A stretch of 64,000 nt of DNA from Monosporascus cannonballus. Taxonomy: Eukaryota > Ascomycota > Sordariomycetes > Xylariales. Each line of letters starts with the position of its first letter. The stretch's first letter is position 1. The notes below the pieces were generated by a model that was not told where the DNA came from, made no database searches, and saw nothing but the letters and a program-made list of their open reading frames with translations. Positions 1 through 14,500 of this stretch are shown one piece after another. The stretch lies in NCBI GenBank assembly GCA_004154925.1, contig QJNS01000078.1:231327-295326 (forward strand), written 5' to 3'. Made by a program: the position numbers and the translations under genes.

Positions 1-136
1 CAAATAGGAAAATCTTGGCGTCCCAAATAGGAAGGTTCTGGCAACACCTGCCGTAACATTACCGCCGCTAGCATCCCCCGTTGGGGGGGCGAAGCCCACC
101 GGCCGGCATGCATGGTTGACATATAGTTGACGTACG
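1..136. other. Left flank of the nested cluster, GC-normal, no gene
   Basis: This short piece has ordinary base composition, unlike the AT-rich DNA that follows. It begins with two imperfect tandem copies of a 23-bp unit (1-23 and 24-46), each starting CAAATAGGAA. A G/C hairpin lies near 75-98 (CCCCC...GGGGGGG). No reading frame or family is recognisable. It ends just before the 5-bp target duplication of the copia element. Confidence 0.5.
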
Positions 137-141
137 GTTAA
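137..141. repeat. Target-site duplication GTTAA, left copy
   Basis: GTTAA directly precedes the 5' LTR and is repeated at 18148-18152 directly after the matching LTR. It therefore defines the outer limits of the whole nested copia element. Confidence 0.85.
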
Positions 142-304
142 TGTTAGCCAGTAGGGGGTGCTTTAGCACCCCATATACGGAAGATTCCCTCTGATCGGAA
201 CATATATGTTCCGGGACTAGATCACCTTAAAGTGCAATGCGCATTTTAGAGAACCTATAACTAGTTATCAATATATATATAATTAAGTTCCCTTATATTT
301 GATA
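142..304 (+). repeat. Copia 5' LTR (163 bp)
   Basis: It starts TGTTAGC and ends TTTGATA, where the 3' LTR ends TCTGACA (transitions). It carries a short palindrome in the form GGAACATATATGTTCC and a stem GGGTGC...GCACCC near its outer end. The 3' copy is at 17985-18147. Confidence 0.85.
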
Positions 305-632
305 ATTAAAGGTTTTATTTGCTTAATTAAATCATATATCAATTAATTAACTGCTATTAAAACGATATAAGTCATATATTAATCGTAATTATCGAAAGAC
401 GCTAATAATAATAATAACGACCATATTGTTAACGTGCTCCGTTATTTATAAGGGACCCAAGAAGTAAGATCGTTTTAAAGGCGAATTCTAATTTAAAATA
501 TACGCGTTCAATATATGGAATTATATCGATCTTAATCAAAATTTTAATAGCTTATTAAACTTATAAAACCTAATATAGCCTTTTACCTAAAGAAACAAAT
601 CCGTTATACAATACGAACTAATACCTTAAGCA

Positions 633-637
633 GTTTT
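633..637. repeat. Target-site duplication GTTTT, left copy
   Basis: GTTTT occurs at 633-637 and again at 6137-6141, on either side of the inverted second copia copy. Removing the insert joins the host copia sequence into the same order seen in the second copy around this point. Confidence 0.85.
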
Positions 638-800
638 TGTCAGATATAAGAGACATCAGCTGTGTATGTATTGATCACTAGTTGCAAGTGCTCTAGAACG
701 CGCATTGCACTTTAAGGTGATCTAGTCCCGGAACATATATATTCCGATTAGAGGGAATTTTCCGTATATAGGGTGTTAAAGTATCCTTTGCTAGTTAACA
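638..800 (-). repeat. Inverted copia copy, 3' LTR
   Basis: It reads TGTCAGATATAAG at its left edge and ends CTAGTTAACA at 800. It is the reverse complement of the LTR form at 142-304 and retains the GGAACATATAT palindrome in changed form. Confidence 0.85.
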
Positions 801-3800
801 TACCCCTTTAACACCTTAAAGCATTTACGGTATTAATTATTATAACTTTTAAAGCCATAGCTATTCATTTTATTTTTTTTCTGGCAATTAAATTTTCTTA
901 ATTAATTAATTTTTCCTTTAAAATTTTTCGCAAGGTATTCTTTTATTAATCGATGGTTTTCGTAATATTTATTAGTTTTAATTATTTTTTAAAATGCTTA
1001 AAAAATTTACTTAATAAGGTTTTCGTTAAATCTTTAGCTAATATATCGCCCGTAAACGTATAATCTATTTTAATAAAGTCCATTTTTGCGGTTTATCCTT
1101 ATTAATAATTATATATATTTATATACCGTAATTTCGTTATGAATAAAATAATATTAACGTTAATAAATTATATAATTTATTAATTATTATATTATACATT
1201 TAGTGGTTTTATATTTAAGGTAATTTTTAATATTTTAATTAATCAAAAATTAAATAAGGTTTTTTTATAATTTGCGTAAAAAATAATAATTTCGTTTTTA
1301 TTATAAAAGTAATTATTGTATTTTATTTATTCGTCCGTTATTTTATTATTTTTCCAAATAATTTTAGAACGTAAATTTAAAAGTTTTTTCGATTAATTAT
1401 ATTATCCGCGAAAAAGGTATTATTTTAAATATTTAATAAAATTTTATTTTCGAATTATAACGTTAACGTTTTGGTACCGATTAAATATAATATAATTCGG
1501 TTAGTAACTTTATAATATATATCGTTAAGTTCTAAACTAAATCGAACAAATCGGAATACAGTAAAAAATATATCGGATTACGTATTAACTATTACGAAAA
1601 AAATAAAACCGATTTTTTTAATATTTATTAATAAAGCTTACATAAATTAAATTAAAATGTGGCAATAATTTAATCCCAGTTATAAAGATTTTTAAAAAGT
1701 TATTTATATTTTTTTTAAAAAAATATTAAGTTAATTAATTTATTTATAAAATTATATTAAATAATTTTTTTTTAAAATTAATTTTTAATTATTTTAATGC
1801 CGAAAAACTATTATAAATCTTTATTTTTTTATTAAAGTATATTATTTTTATATTTATTAAATTAATTAATTAATAAGGTTTTAATTATTTTTGCGATATA
1901 TTATAATAATATTGTAATTTAAAAAAGAAATACATTTTAATAAATAAAATAATAAAGTTCGAGAAAAACGGGGTTAAATCTTAATTTTAAAATATTCTAA
2001 TAAAGTTCTTTTATTATAATAAAAGTAATTCCTTTAATTTATATAATATTTTCTTAATTAGAAAAATCTTATTACGTTATAAGTATTTTAAAGGCGTTTT
2101 TATATATATTTCGTAAAATAAGTTAATATTTATAAAAACGTTTATAACATTAGATTACTTATATTTTAAATCGAATTCAAGCGTAATAACGATTAAAATT
2201 CGAAATAACCTTTTAATAATAATAATTATATATATATCGTCATAAACGGTTTTAAGTTATTAATTATTTCGTACGGTTAAATGGGCTTTATAGTTTTAAA
2301 ATTAATATTATTTGTTAAATTTATAAACGTATATTTATATATATTTAAAAACCTATTTCCCTTCAATAAAAAATTAATTAACGGCCTCCCAAAATCATAG
2401 TTTCTTATAGTTTTGTAAATAAGTCTTTTCAATTTTACGGAATATTTTTCTTAACGAGTATATACTTAGCTTTTTTTATGGCTTTGCGGCGGTAACGGTA
2501 AATTATATTTATAAATTCGGTTCTGTAACCTAAATACCTTTTTATATATTAAGGTATTATTATTTTTTCGATTAAAATAATACGTATTTCGAATAATTAA
2601 TCTTTTCAAAGTTTCGCAATTTACCGGCCGGTTATTATATGTATTTATAAAAAAGGCTAAACGTTCTATATTAAATACGGTTTTCCATATCTTATATTTG
2701 TTTCGGATAACATTTTCTTATTACGTAATATATAAGGAGCTTACGTTTATAACCCAGAGAGTATTTTCGTTTTTTACTATTACTTTAGATTAAATAATAT
2801 AAAAAAAGCTTAAAGGTATTTTCATTTTTTTTCCGTCGTCGTAATAATCGTAATAACTATTAAGATAAACGTTAATAACGGTAATAATTCAAAGAACGGA
2901 AATAATTCCAATATAGCGGTTATATAAGAATAATTAGCTTTTTACGCATAAATTTATTTTTTTCCGATTCCGTACGTATTTTAAGTTGGTACGTTTTTAA
3001 AACCATTTTTTGTTTAACCGGTAATTAAATTATTTTACTTAGGTTTTTATTCTTCTTTTATATATAAATTAAATAATTATCGTTTTAAGTAAGTATTTTT
3101 ATTTATCTGAATAATTTCTGTAATTCTGTTTTATAATATATAAAATATTATTTATTAGGTTTTTAATATTACTTAAAAAATAGCCTTTTTATTAAATTAT
3201 ATACTTCGAATAATAATAACGTTAGTAATCAATAGGTTTTAGATTTCGTAAATATTCGCAAATTAATAACCGACAAAACAATTAATTTACGTTTTAAAAT
3301 TTAGTTTTTAAATTTTTCATTTTTTTATATCAATAATTATTATAACGTAAATTATATAACCGTATATTCGTACATAAACTTATTAAGACTTTTGATTAAA
3401 TATTATAATGTTATTTTTGCACGCCAAATAAATATAATAAATTCTTTATAAGCTTTGCTAAACAAATACATATTTAAAAATACGATTATATAAATGTATT
3501 ATTACTTTAAAGATATATACAATTAGCACCGAAAATAATTTAACATTATTTTATATCGTAATTACTTTTTTCTTACTTATATTTTTTAAACGTTTTAATC
3601 TCTGTTTTAAACTTAAATATATAATATTAAAGGTTTAAGTTTAATATTAAAAAAAGCAAATAAAATATACTTCGAAATTATTAATTTTGTAAAATTTAGT
3701 TATTATATTTAATTATTTATAGGGAAAATTTGTTTTAAGTTTTTTAAGATTTTTAAAAACTGTTAAAAGGTTACAATTAATATATTCTGCTTTCGGTTTT

Positions 3801-5973
3801 TAATGTAAATATTCTAAATAAAACCCAAATATTCATTAATGGCAAATATAACGTATTTAAATCTTTTAAGATTTTTTTAAAGTTTATAAAATCGATAATA
3901 ACTTTTTATTTTAATTGGAATATTTTTTTAATTCATGGCATATTAATTTTGTCACTTTCGCCTTATTACATACTTAATATTTAACTATTTTAAAATCTTT
4001 TAAACGGATTTTTTTATATAGAACTGCAATTAAGTAATTATTTCGGGACTTGGATAACTTAATGTTAAATGCTATATAATACCGATACCGGTCCGTAATA
4101 ATCTTATTATCCTTAAGTTAACGTTCTGTTTATAAATAATTAAAATTATATAAAATATTATTATATTAATATTTTCAATAACAAATTAACTAAATTTGTG
4201 TAGTAACATAATAATTACTTGATTATATTTATTTCGAATACAATTATTAATTCTTTTTTTATCTTATTAATATCTTTTTTTTCGGAACTGCTGGAATAAT
4301 ACCAAATTATATACGAAATTTTCGTAATAGGTTACGTCGTACAAATATAACGTTTTCGTACCGTTAGAGCTTCGAAAAATTGTATTAACTTTTTTATATC
4401 CCTTAATAGAAATAAAGTTATTACTTACGTACATTTTATTGCTTTATACGATAAGTTTAAAATTTAAAAATCTATTAATTAAATTAAAGATATATGTCGT
4501 AAACTTTAAGTCTAAAATGATTAAACTTTTTAAAAAGTAAAATAAAGTACTTATAACGTTGTATTAATTAATAATCAAAAAATATGCCAATATTTGTTAT
4601 ACTTTTTTTAAGAGTTAATTTATCTTTTATAAAATAAGTTTTTCTATAATTTTCGATAAACGGTCGATTTTTTCCTTTAAAAATTAATCGGCGGAAATTC
4701 GTTTTTGAACATATATTATTACTTTATCGTTAAAACGGAAATTCTTTAAGGTTTTCTTAAAGAATATATAATAATAATTAAATAATATATAATAGTTAAT
4801 TAATTACGCTTTATAACGGGTAATTTATATGTTTAATTTTTAACGCTTTCGTTTATTATCGTTTCGATTCGTATAAAAACTTTTACGGTTATCTTATTTC
4901 GGTTTACGGCTTAAGGTTCTTCTTTCCGGTTAAAAATTAATATTTTTAGGACTTTCTTAATGAAAATCATTTTAATTAAAAGAATTTATAAGTATTCCGT
5001 AAAATACTAAAACCATTACCTTAATATTTCGTAATATAAATATAAAATAGACCATAACTTAATAATTCAGAAAATTAGCTGCCGTTTTTTAAAAATTAAT
5101 AGTACTATTATCGATCTCGGCCTTTTTTATTATTTGGAAAATAATGGTCTATATCCCAATTATAGGAGCTAATACTGTATATAGGTTATTAACTTATATA
5201 ATTGTTATTTTCGTTTTTGGAATATTATATCGCTATCTTAAAATTATAATTTTTGGCTATTTTACGATTTATTCGTTTACCTTTTTGTCAAATTTCGAAA
5301 TTTACTTTAATATTTCGCGATATTTTCGTAAGGTATTAATCAGAAATTTATTATCGTACACCTTGCCGGATTCGCCCAGGTTAGCGTATTATTTTCGTAA
5401 GTTTTTTCCTGAAAAGAATTAATTTTTTTAATTGCTAGATCTATTTACTTTAAAATTTATTTTATAAGGTCGTTAATACTTTTACGGAAAATATCGTATT
5501 TCCGATCTTTATAAATATATGTTGTGAAGTCCTAATTATAGGCTTATGTGCTTTCGATCGTTATTTTAAAAGTATTTGTTGGATAATTAATATAATCGAT
5601 TTTTTCGGTAACTCTTTCGGAAAATATAAATATGGACGAAAAACCGCTTGGGATATTAATTCGTATCGTATGGTAGATTCGTCTCTTTAGATAAAAGACT
5701 ATATTAGATTCTGTAAGTCTGATAAACCATTAGAGGTTCTAATCAGGATCGATATAATTCCAAATATCGAACGCGTATATTTTAAATTGGAATTCACCTT
5801 TAAAGCAATTCTAGTTCTTAGGTCCTTTATAGATAACGGAGGACGTTACCGGTACGGTCACTATTATTATTATTGGCATATTTCGATAATTACAACTGAT
5901 ATATAACTTATATCGTTTTAGCAATAATTGATCAATTAATATATGCCCTAATTAAACGAATAAGACTTTTAAT

Positions 5974-6136
5974 TATTAGATATAAGGGATATTAGTTGTA
6001 TATATATTGATAACTAATTGCAAGTACTTTAGAACGCGTATTGCACTTTAAGGTGATCTAGTCCCAGAACATATATGTTCCGATCAGAGGGAATTTTCTG
6101 TATATGGGGTGCTAAAGCACCTTTTGCTAGCTGACA
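5974..6136 (-). repeat. Inverted copia copy, 5' LTR
   Basis: It is bounded by TATTAGATATAAGG at 5974 and GCTAGCTGACA at 6136. It is followed immediately by the GTTTT duplication and resumption of the host element. Confidence 0.85.
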
Positions 6137-6281
6137 GTTTTTCGTTTACATTTATATTTTTCGGAAAAGCTACCAAAAAAATCGATTATACTAGTTACTT
6201 AATAAATATCTTTGAAATAACGACCGAAAATAAACAAACCTATAATTAGGATTTTACGGCATATATTTACAAAGATCGGAA

Positions 6282-6718
6282 TATGACGGCTTAGGGGTTT
6301 AACCAACTATTAAACCTTAGTCGTACGGGTTTATATTGGCAAAAGTATCGTAAGATTCTGTAACAATAAAATAATTTAATCACATTTCTTAATATCAAAA
6401 ATATGAAAATCGCATTATAAACAATTAGTATTAATAAGTAATTTATTACAAGCTAAAAGTATTTAAACTATAGAAATAATAAGCATATATATTTTATTCT
6501 AACTTAAGGTACCTTGGCTTAGCTTAATCGTATTTTAATTAACTAAGTTCCTTTAAGTCCCTTTAAGCCTTTAGCGGCTTAATTGGCTTAACGTTCTTAA
6601 GCCAATAATAGCATTTGAGCCTATTAAGCCGGTTACGTAACCTTTTAGCTTAAGTCGGGGCTGGCTTTCCCTAAGAGCCCGACCGTCCATAAAGGCCCAA
6701 AACCGTTAAGTCATAATA
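6282..6718. repeat. Solo LTR of an unrelated retrotransposon (437 bp)
   Basis: The block starts TATGACGGCT and ends GTCATAATA, consistent with RIP-mutated TG...CA LTR ends. It is flanked by perfect CGGAA duplications (6277-6281 and 6719-6723). The inverted copia copy lacks this block and reads straight across the site, which proves the insertion. A related copy lies at 59728-60144. No internal region remains, so it is a product of LTR-LTR recombination. Confidence 0.8.
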
Positions 6719-9291
6719 CGGAAGTACGATATCTTCCGTAAAAACATTAACGATCTTACAAAATACATCTTAGAGTTTATATTTATAATAATTAAAAAAA
6801 CCAGCTTTTTTTTAGAAAAGAACATACGAAAGTAATATACCGGCTTAGGCGAATTAGGTAAGGTATACGATAGCAAATTCCTAATTAATATTTAACGAAA
6901 ATATCGTAAAATATTAAAGCAAACTTCGAAATTTGATAAAAAATAAATAAATAAATCGTAAAATAGCAAAAGATTATAACTTTAAAATAATAGTATAATA
7001 TTCCAGAAATAAAAACGATAATTATATGTGTTAATAATTTATACATAATATTAGCCCTTATAATTGAAATATAAACCATTATTTTTTAAATAGTAAAAAA
7101 GGCCGAGATCGATATAGATACGATTAACTTTTAAGAAGCGGCCATTAACCTTTTAAATTATTAGATTATTATTTATCTTATATTTATATTACGAAATATT
7201 AAAGTAACGTTTTTAATGTTGTAAAAAATATTTACAGATTTTTTTAATTAAAACGATTTTACTTAGGAAAATCCTAAAAATATTAATTTTTAACCGTAAA
7301 AAAGGATTTTAAACCGTAAACCGAAACGAGGTAATCGTAAAAGTCTTTATATAGACTAAAACGGTAATAAACGAAAACGTTAAAAATTAAACGTATAAGG
7401 TGCCCGTTATAAAGCGTACTTAATTAATTACTATATATTATTTAATTATTATCACATATCTTTTAGGAAAACCTTAAAAGGTTTCTTTTCTAATAACAGA
7501 ATAATAATATATATTTAAGGACAAATTTCTGCCGATTAATCTCTAAAGGAAAAAATCGACCGCCTATCGAAAATTATAGAAAAGCTTACTGTATAAAAAA
7601 TAAATTAAGTTTTAAAAAAGGCATAACAAATATTAATATATTTTTTAATTGCTAATTAACGTAACGTTATAAGTAATTTATCTTATCCCTTAAGGAATAT
7701 AGGTATTTTGGACTTAAGGTTTACAATATATATTTTTAAATTTAAAATTTACTGTATAAAATAATGGAATATAGGTAAATAATAATTTCATTCCGGTTAA
7801 GAGGTAAAAAAACTTAATGTAATTTTTCGAAAATTTAACGGTACGAAAATATTACGTTTATACGATATAACTTATTACGAAAATTATATATACAATTTAA
7901 TATTATTCTGGTAATTCCAAAAAAAAGGCATTAATAAATTAATAAAAGAATTAATAATGATATTCAAAATAAGCATAATTAGATAATTATTACGTAAACA
8001 AATAAGTCCATTTAATTCGTTATCGAAATTATTAATATAGTAATATTTTATATAATTTTAATTACTTATAAACGAAACATTAATTTAAGAATAACACAAT
8101 TATTGCAGATTAATAACGGTATTATGTAATACTTAGAATTAAGTTATTTAAGTCCCAAAATAATGGTTTAATTATAATTTTGATTAAAAAAATCCACGTA
8201 AAAGATTTTATAATAATTAAATACTAAATATATAGCAAAGCGAAAACGAAAAAACTAATACGTTACGAACTAAAAGAAAGGTATTTCGATTAAGATAAAA
8301 AAGCGTTATCGATTGTATAAATTTAAAAAAAAGAAAACCTAAAAAATATAGATATATTATATTTATTATGGATAAATACTTAAATTTTATCTAAGATATT
8401 TACTTTAAAAACTGAAAACAAAATATATTAATTATAACGTTTTGACATTTTTTACAAATTTTAAAAAACCAGAAGAAAATCCATTTATATAAAATCAAAT
8501 ATAAAAACGAAATTCTAAAAAACTACTAATTTTGAAATATGCTTTAATTATTTTTTTTAATATTAAACTTAACTTTTTAATATTATATACTTAAGACCAA
8601 AATAAAAACGTAAAACGTTACAAAAAATAATTAAAGAAAAAATAATTAAAATATAAAATAAGGTTAAATTACCTTTATTTTTAATCGTATATATTTATAT
8701 AACCGTATTTTTAAATACGGAATCGTTTAGCAAGATTTATACGAAATTTACTATATTTATTTAATGTAAAAAAACGGCGTTATAACATTTAATTATATAT
8801 CTTAATAAGCCTATTTAAAAATATATAGTTATAAAATTTGCGTTATAATAATTATTGTTACAAAAAAGCAAAAACTTTAAAAGTTAAATTTTAAAACGGA
8901 AATTAATTATTTCGTTAATTACACATTTTCAAATATTTACGAAATTTAAAACTTATTAATTAATAAGCTTATTATTATTCGCAATATACAGTCTCATAAA
9001 AAGGCAACTTTTTAAAATAATATTAAAAATTTAAATATAACTTTTTGAATATTATAGAAAAACAATTACAGAAATTAGTCCGACAAATAAAAATACCTAA
9101 TTAAAATAATAATTATTAGATTATACGTAGAGAAAATACAAACTTAAATAAAATAATTTAATTACCGGATAAAAAGAAAAATAATTTTAGAAAAATATTA
9201 GCGTAAAATACGTACGAAATAAGCAAAAATAAACCTGTTCGTAAAAAATTAATTATCTTTATATAACCGTTATGTTCGAATTATTTCCGTC

Positions 9292-9296
9292 CTTTA
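9292..9296. repeat. Target-site duplication CTTTA (CTTTG at 15978-15982)
   Basis: CTTTA precedes the gypsy 5' LTR and CTTTG follows the 3' LTR. The single difference is a G-to-A transition of the RIP type. A 5-bp duplication is normal for Ty3/gypsy. Confidence 0.8.
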
Positions 9297-9649
9297 TGTC
9301 ATGACCCAACGAGCCACGGCCTCCAGAAACGGTCTGTCATAATCCAACCACAAGTGCGCGGTAGGGCAGGTCACGTAATGGATCACCAACTCACTGGTGG
9401 TAAGCCAGTAAGCCGGATCACCAATTTACTGGTAATAATCCAATTAATAAAAATAAGATATATACGCTTATTAAATCCATAATTTAGATAGCTTTAGCTT
9501 ATAATATAACATCGTTACCCAAAGCACCCTTAATATTACGAAACGTAATACGTTACTATATTTATTGCTTAAATTCTTACGATATTCCTGCTAACATAAA
9601 TCCGTCGACTTAAGGTTTAATAACTGGTTAAACCGTATAGTTCGTTATA
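9297..9649 (+). repeat. Gypsy I 5' LTR (353 bp)
   Basis: It starts TGTCATGACC and ends GTTCGTTATA, which corresponds to GCTCGTCACA in the 3' copy. It contains a 35-bp tandem unit beginning GATCACCAA from 9381, with one full and one partial copy. Confidence 0.88.
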
Positions 9650-9989
9650 CGTTACAAACTTTTGTTCAGTAATATCGTCAAACTCTAAGCAATATTCAAT
9701 ATTGTCAGAATATCGACCAGCGTTTAAAAAACCCTTATTTAATAGCTTTAGGCTCGAATTCGGAAATTAGAAAAAGAAATTTAACAACTTAAGGCTACGC
9801 CACCTACCTAAACCTTTTTTGCCCGCATAAAACCCAAAAAGCCGGAGCCCTATAATAAAAAAGGTAGCTCTTAAACTTTTTTTATTTAAGTACGAATTTA
9901 CTTTCGCTTTTTAAACCTTAGTAATCCAGCGGATATGGTCTTAGTAATAAAAATATATCTGGCGGAAAATACGATTAATTAATTTAAAC

Positions 9990-11000
9990 CCATTTTAAGA
10001 AATTTTTTAAAAATAAAAAAGTCGGATAAGAAAAATTTTATTAACGAAATTTTTTCACTTTATACCAATTTCGAAAATAAAGTATGTAATAATTTCGGTA
10101 ATCCAGACAAAAAACGATTTGCGGCCTAATAACTTTTGTAACTTTAATAAAAAGAACCCGTACCCAAATATGCTGTAATTTTCAAAAGTTTTGCGGTTAA
10201 GGCCGCATAAAAAAACGACAAAATTAACGCCTTTATTAATATATTTTATAAAAGGCAAAAAAATAATGTAAAAAATAAGATTATGCGGATTAAAGGATTA
10301 ATTGTTTTAAACCGGTATATTATAAAAATAATCAAAATTAATAATTAATAATTTGAAAAATAATAGAAGAAAAAGGGATAATATATTTTATATTCGGGAT
10401 ATAATAAATGTAACCAGCGGAAAAAACGAGACGTATCCTTTATTTCTTATGGAACGGCGCCAGGACCTAAAAAATTCGGCATTACCTACAGATAAAACTG
10501 GAGCCAGATTAAATGTTTTAATTATAGCAAAATCGAACATAAGGTTTATAAGTATAAAAAGCTCAAAAAATCACGATACGATAACTGGACCCCTATACCG
10601 GAGGGATAAGCCAGAAATAACTAAAAAAACGATAACAAAGTTATTAATATGATTTAAGCTAAATACGTATTAGATTTACGACAAAAGGCCTAATAAGGAT
10701 TATCCCGATAAAAAATCCGATAAGGAATGCGAAAAGCCAAAAAGCTAACTTAATAAACGTTACGAATATAGTAAAAGGTATTATAAGGATAATTACGCAA
10801 ATATCAAAATTAGATAAAAGAAATCGGTTCCGGAACCCCTGATCAATATAGCAAAATATATGCCATATATTGTCGATATCGGGAATATCCCGATTACGAA
10901 AAATAGAAATAATATGCCTATAAACGAATTAACCGTATGTATTATAAGGGATTCGACTTTCCAAATCCTATCGGAGATAATAAGGACAATAAATAATGGT
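9990..11000 (+). pseudogene. Gypsy I gag-region remnant
   Basis: This is the gag part of element I. It contains short Lys/Arg-rich frames, the longest being 10353-10652 (99 codons), without a convincing intact capsid or zinc-knuckle motif. Assignment rests on position between the 5' LTR and the protease, and on a related inverted fragment at about 58130-59300. The segment about 10500-10870 aligns with the reverse of about 58160-58500. Stops are frequent, so no Gag protein can be made. Confidence 0.5.
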
Positions 11001-11599
11001 ATCGATATTTTCGAACCATAGCCTTAAAAGACGTCCAACAATTAGCCGAAGCAAAAAGCTAGCCCGAAAAAAAAATAATACCTGTAGGAAAATCCTTTTT
11101 ATAATTATAAAAAATACAATTATTAAACGGAAAAGAAATTAATCCAGCGTACGGTTAAAAGGCATTATTAAAAAGCTATTACGGATTTTCATTGTTAATT
11201 AATATTTACTGCGGATCTCCGAAAAAAAATTTATTAAAAAGAAATACGTTAGTTTACGGGAGATCTCTGGAACGATAGTCAGAATAACGCATAATAAAAT
11301 CCAATTGCAAACATAAGAAAATAATTTATTCGATAAGGAGAAAAACTGCAGCAAAATTAAAAATAGTTAATACGGCTTAAAGAAATAATATGTTAATAAC
11401 AGTAACAAATATAAAAGCTAAATGCGTTAAACGAAAAAATATAAATAAAACTTGATAAATTCGAACGGGAATTAAAAAAAAGATTATTTATAAAAAAGCC
11501 GCAGGATAACGAAACCCAGAGAAATTAAAGGAAACTTCCAAAAAAGGTTTTAAACGTAACGATAAAAAACGTTAACGATCTTATTACTTTAAATATACA

Positions 11600-14500
11600 A
11601 ATCGGAACGCACTGGTATACCGCAATAATAAATTACGGAGCTCTGGGCGGGAATTATATTGTATCAAATATGGTTAATAAATTTAGATTATTATGGAATA
11701 TAAGTTGGAATTTTACATAACGACAAATGCCAAAGGTTAAAAATTCGTTTACGATAACGGGAAAATCTTATGCAAAATTAATTATTTTGAGATTTTTATC
11801 AAAAGATAACATTAAACGGTTAATTTCGATATCGTTTTATTCGGCAATTACGATATGATTTTAGGATTACCATGGATACGCCAGTACGAAATTTTGATTA
11901 ACGGCGGAATTAGCTAGGTAAAATTCGCTTTATTCTCTGTTAACAAACGAAAAAAAAAAATTAAGATCTTAATATTCGATCGATAATGGCGACGAATGCA
12001 GGCATAAGAATACGACAAATACCTTACCATCCAAAGGGACAAAACATAAGAAAAAGAACAGGCATTAAAGAAAAATACGACATATTATTGTTACTATCAG
12101 AACAAAATTAAAATAAATAAATAACGATCTACAAAAACAATAGCTCTAGAAATTAAAAAGATTAACCAATATATTACCACAATACCATAGATATAAATAA
12201 CTTTTGAAAAGGAAACTTGATACGAAATTACTAAAATATAACGAATAAAATTATGAAATAATTTTTAAAGAAAAATCTTCGACGAAGTTTTACCTTATTT
12301 ACAACTTTAGCGGAAACGAATTACGTATTCTTAAAGAATACCTGGAGGATCGGTTCTAAAAAAATATAAATTCGACCTTCGAAATCATTAACAGGTTACC
12401 TAATATTTTTTGTACTAAAAAAAAGAAAAATTACGACTTGTAATTAATTATCGGTAATTAAACGATATTATTGTCAAAAATCAAATATTATTACCTCTAA
12501 TTACGGAAATAAAAAACTAACTTTATAAAACGAAATAATTTATAGCATTCGATTTCAAAAATGGATATAACCTTATTAGGATTAAAAAAGAACATAAATA
12601 AAAAACAACTTTTAGAACGAAATACGAATTATTTAAATATTTGGTTATACCAATAGAACTTACGAACGTACCAGCAACCTTTTAACAAATGGTTAATTAC
12701 GTATTACGAAAATACCTTAATATATTTGTCGTTTGCTACCTCGACAACATTTTCATCTTCTTAGAAACAGAAAAAGCATACGCAGGATACGTTCACAAGG
12801 TTCTTTAAGCTTTACAGAACGCAAAGTTACTTATCAACGCAGAAAAAAGGCAGTTCCATATATAGGAAGTAAAATATTTGGGATATATCATTACCATAGA
12901 ACATATCAGGATAAACCCTAAAAAAATCGTTACAGTTATAGAATAGCAAACGCCAACGATAGTTAAGAAGGTATAAATATTTCTTGGATTCGCAAATTAT
13001 TATAGGAAATTTATTCGAAACTTTCACAAAATAGCTATACTCTTAACAAATCTTACCAAAAAAAAAAGAATTTAAATAAACGCCAAATACGGAAAAAACA
13101 TTTCGAAATATCAAAAATATAATTACCAGCGAACCAGTATTAATTATATACGATTTAAACCGCCCCGTTAAGCTAAAAACCGATATTTCGGATTACATAT
13201 TAAACGTAATAATCGGATAACGAAATAATTAAGGCAAATTATACCTTATTATGTTCTTTTCGTACAAATTAAAAGGAACTAAGCTTAATTACGGTATTCC
13301 AAATAAGGAATTCATAGTTATTATTATGGCATTTCGGAAATTTAGGCACTTCCTAAAAGAAAACTTGCACCAAGTTAAGGTTTATACGGATTATTAAAAT
13401 TTTACCTAATTTACCATAATTAAGGAACATACAAAATAACAACTTTAATACGTAAAAAATTAGCGAACTTCGATTTCGTTATCATCCATAAAAAAATCAG
13501 AAAACGGTAAAGCAAATACTTTAAGCAAGTAACCAAACCTTGAAAAAAAATTGGTCAAAATTAGCTATATAATTTTTGACATTATTATAAAAAAATATTT
13601 ACGCCCATAACAAATTGCGATAATTCGGGCAATACCTTACGATATGTACCAGAAAATTTAATAACATAATAATAATCTCTTAGAAAACCAAAAAACGCAC
13701 AAAATACAAATACCAAAAAAATACCAGAAACGTCTAGTACGAAAAATATACGAATATCAGTTATACAGATATCTAGGGATTTATAAAACCCTAAAACGAC
13801 TTTAACGTATATATTCTTTTCTTGAAATAAAATTAACAATACAGAAATTTATATAATAATATAATATTTGCGCCAAAGCAAAGACTTAACAATACAAGCA
13901 ATACGAAAAGTTATAACTATTATTAATTACAAAACCACCATAATACTTAGTTATATTCGATTTTATTATTAAACTTCTTATATCAAAATATCCAATACAG
14001 AAATATATTATAATAACATTTTCGTAATCGTCGACCGATTTACAAAGTTTTTCTATTTCCTACCATATTATAAGAACACAAACGCCGAATAATTAATATA
14101 CATTTTCTTTAAACACATTTTCAATACATATAAATTACCAATAAAAATCATATCAAAGAAAAAATCGATATTCGCATCTAATTTTAGCAAGGCCTAATAA
14201 CACAAATTGGCCTAAATCATAAATTATCCAACACATTCAAACTTCAAACAAATAAACAAACAAAACGAGCAAATTAAACCTTAAAAATTTACTTATAATA
14301 TTATATCAATTACGAACAAAATAACTAAATTAAAAAATTACTAATCGCATAATTAGCTTATAATACTAACTACTATAAAAACATCAAAATAACATCTACG
14401 AACGCAAATTTTAATTTTATTCCAGAAATTTACAAAAGAATGCGCGACAATAATTTAATCAATATGAAAACAATCCTTACGTCAAAACAATTACGACAAT

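Larger units (their letters stand above)
638..6136 (-). mobile_element. Second Ty1/copia copy, inverted, inserted into the first
   Basis: This 5499-bp element of the same family lies in the opposite orientation. Its 5' LTR is 5974-6136 and its 3' LTR is 638-800, both 163 bp, and the insertion is bounded by GTTTT at 633-637 and 6137-6141. Its interior aligns in reverse with the host element's interior: the stretch around 4620-4710 mirrors that around 7500-7580, and 2820-2940 mirrors the sequence on both sides of the gypsy insertion point. The degraded RT region maps to roughly 1500-2700 on the minus strand. Open frames such as 5144-5422 are antisense or chance. It has the same RIP-type transitions and many stops as the host. 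Confidence 0.87.

Noticed and set aside
142..800. A MITE-like element with about 160-bp inverted ends
   Set aside because: The inverted ends are LTRs of two copia copies in opposite orientation brought together by the nested insertion; the GTTTT duplication shows the boundary.
142..6136. A single DNA transposon with very long terminal inverted repeats
   Set aside because: The direct LTR pairs, 5-bp duplications and copia RT explain the structure; the apparent long inverted repeats are two copies of the LTR plus leader.
5144..7079. Two similar open frames (5144-5422 plus, 6885-7079 minus) encoding look-alike hydrophobic peptides
   Set aside because: They are the same stretch of the two inverted copia copies, on the strand opposite to the element's sense, and come from AT-rich sequence. 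Not genes.
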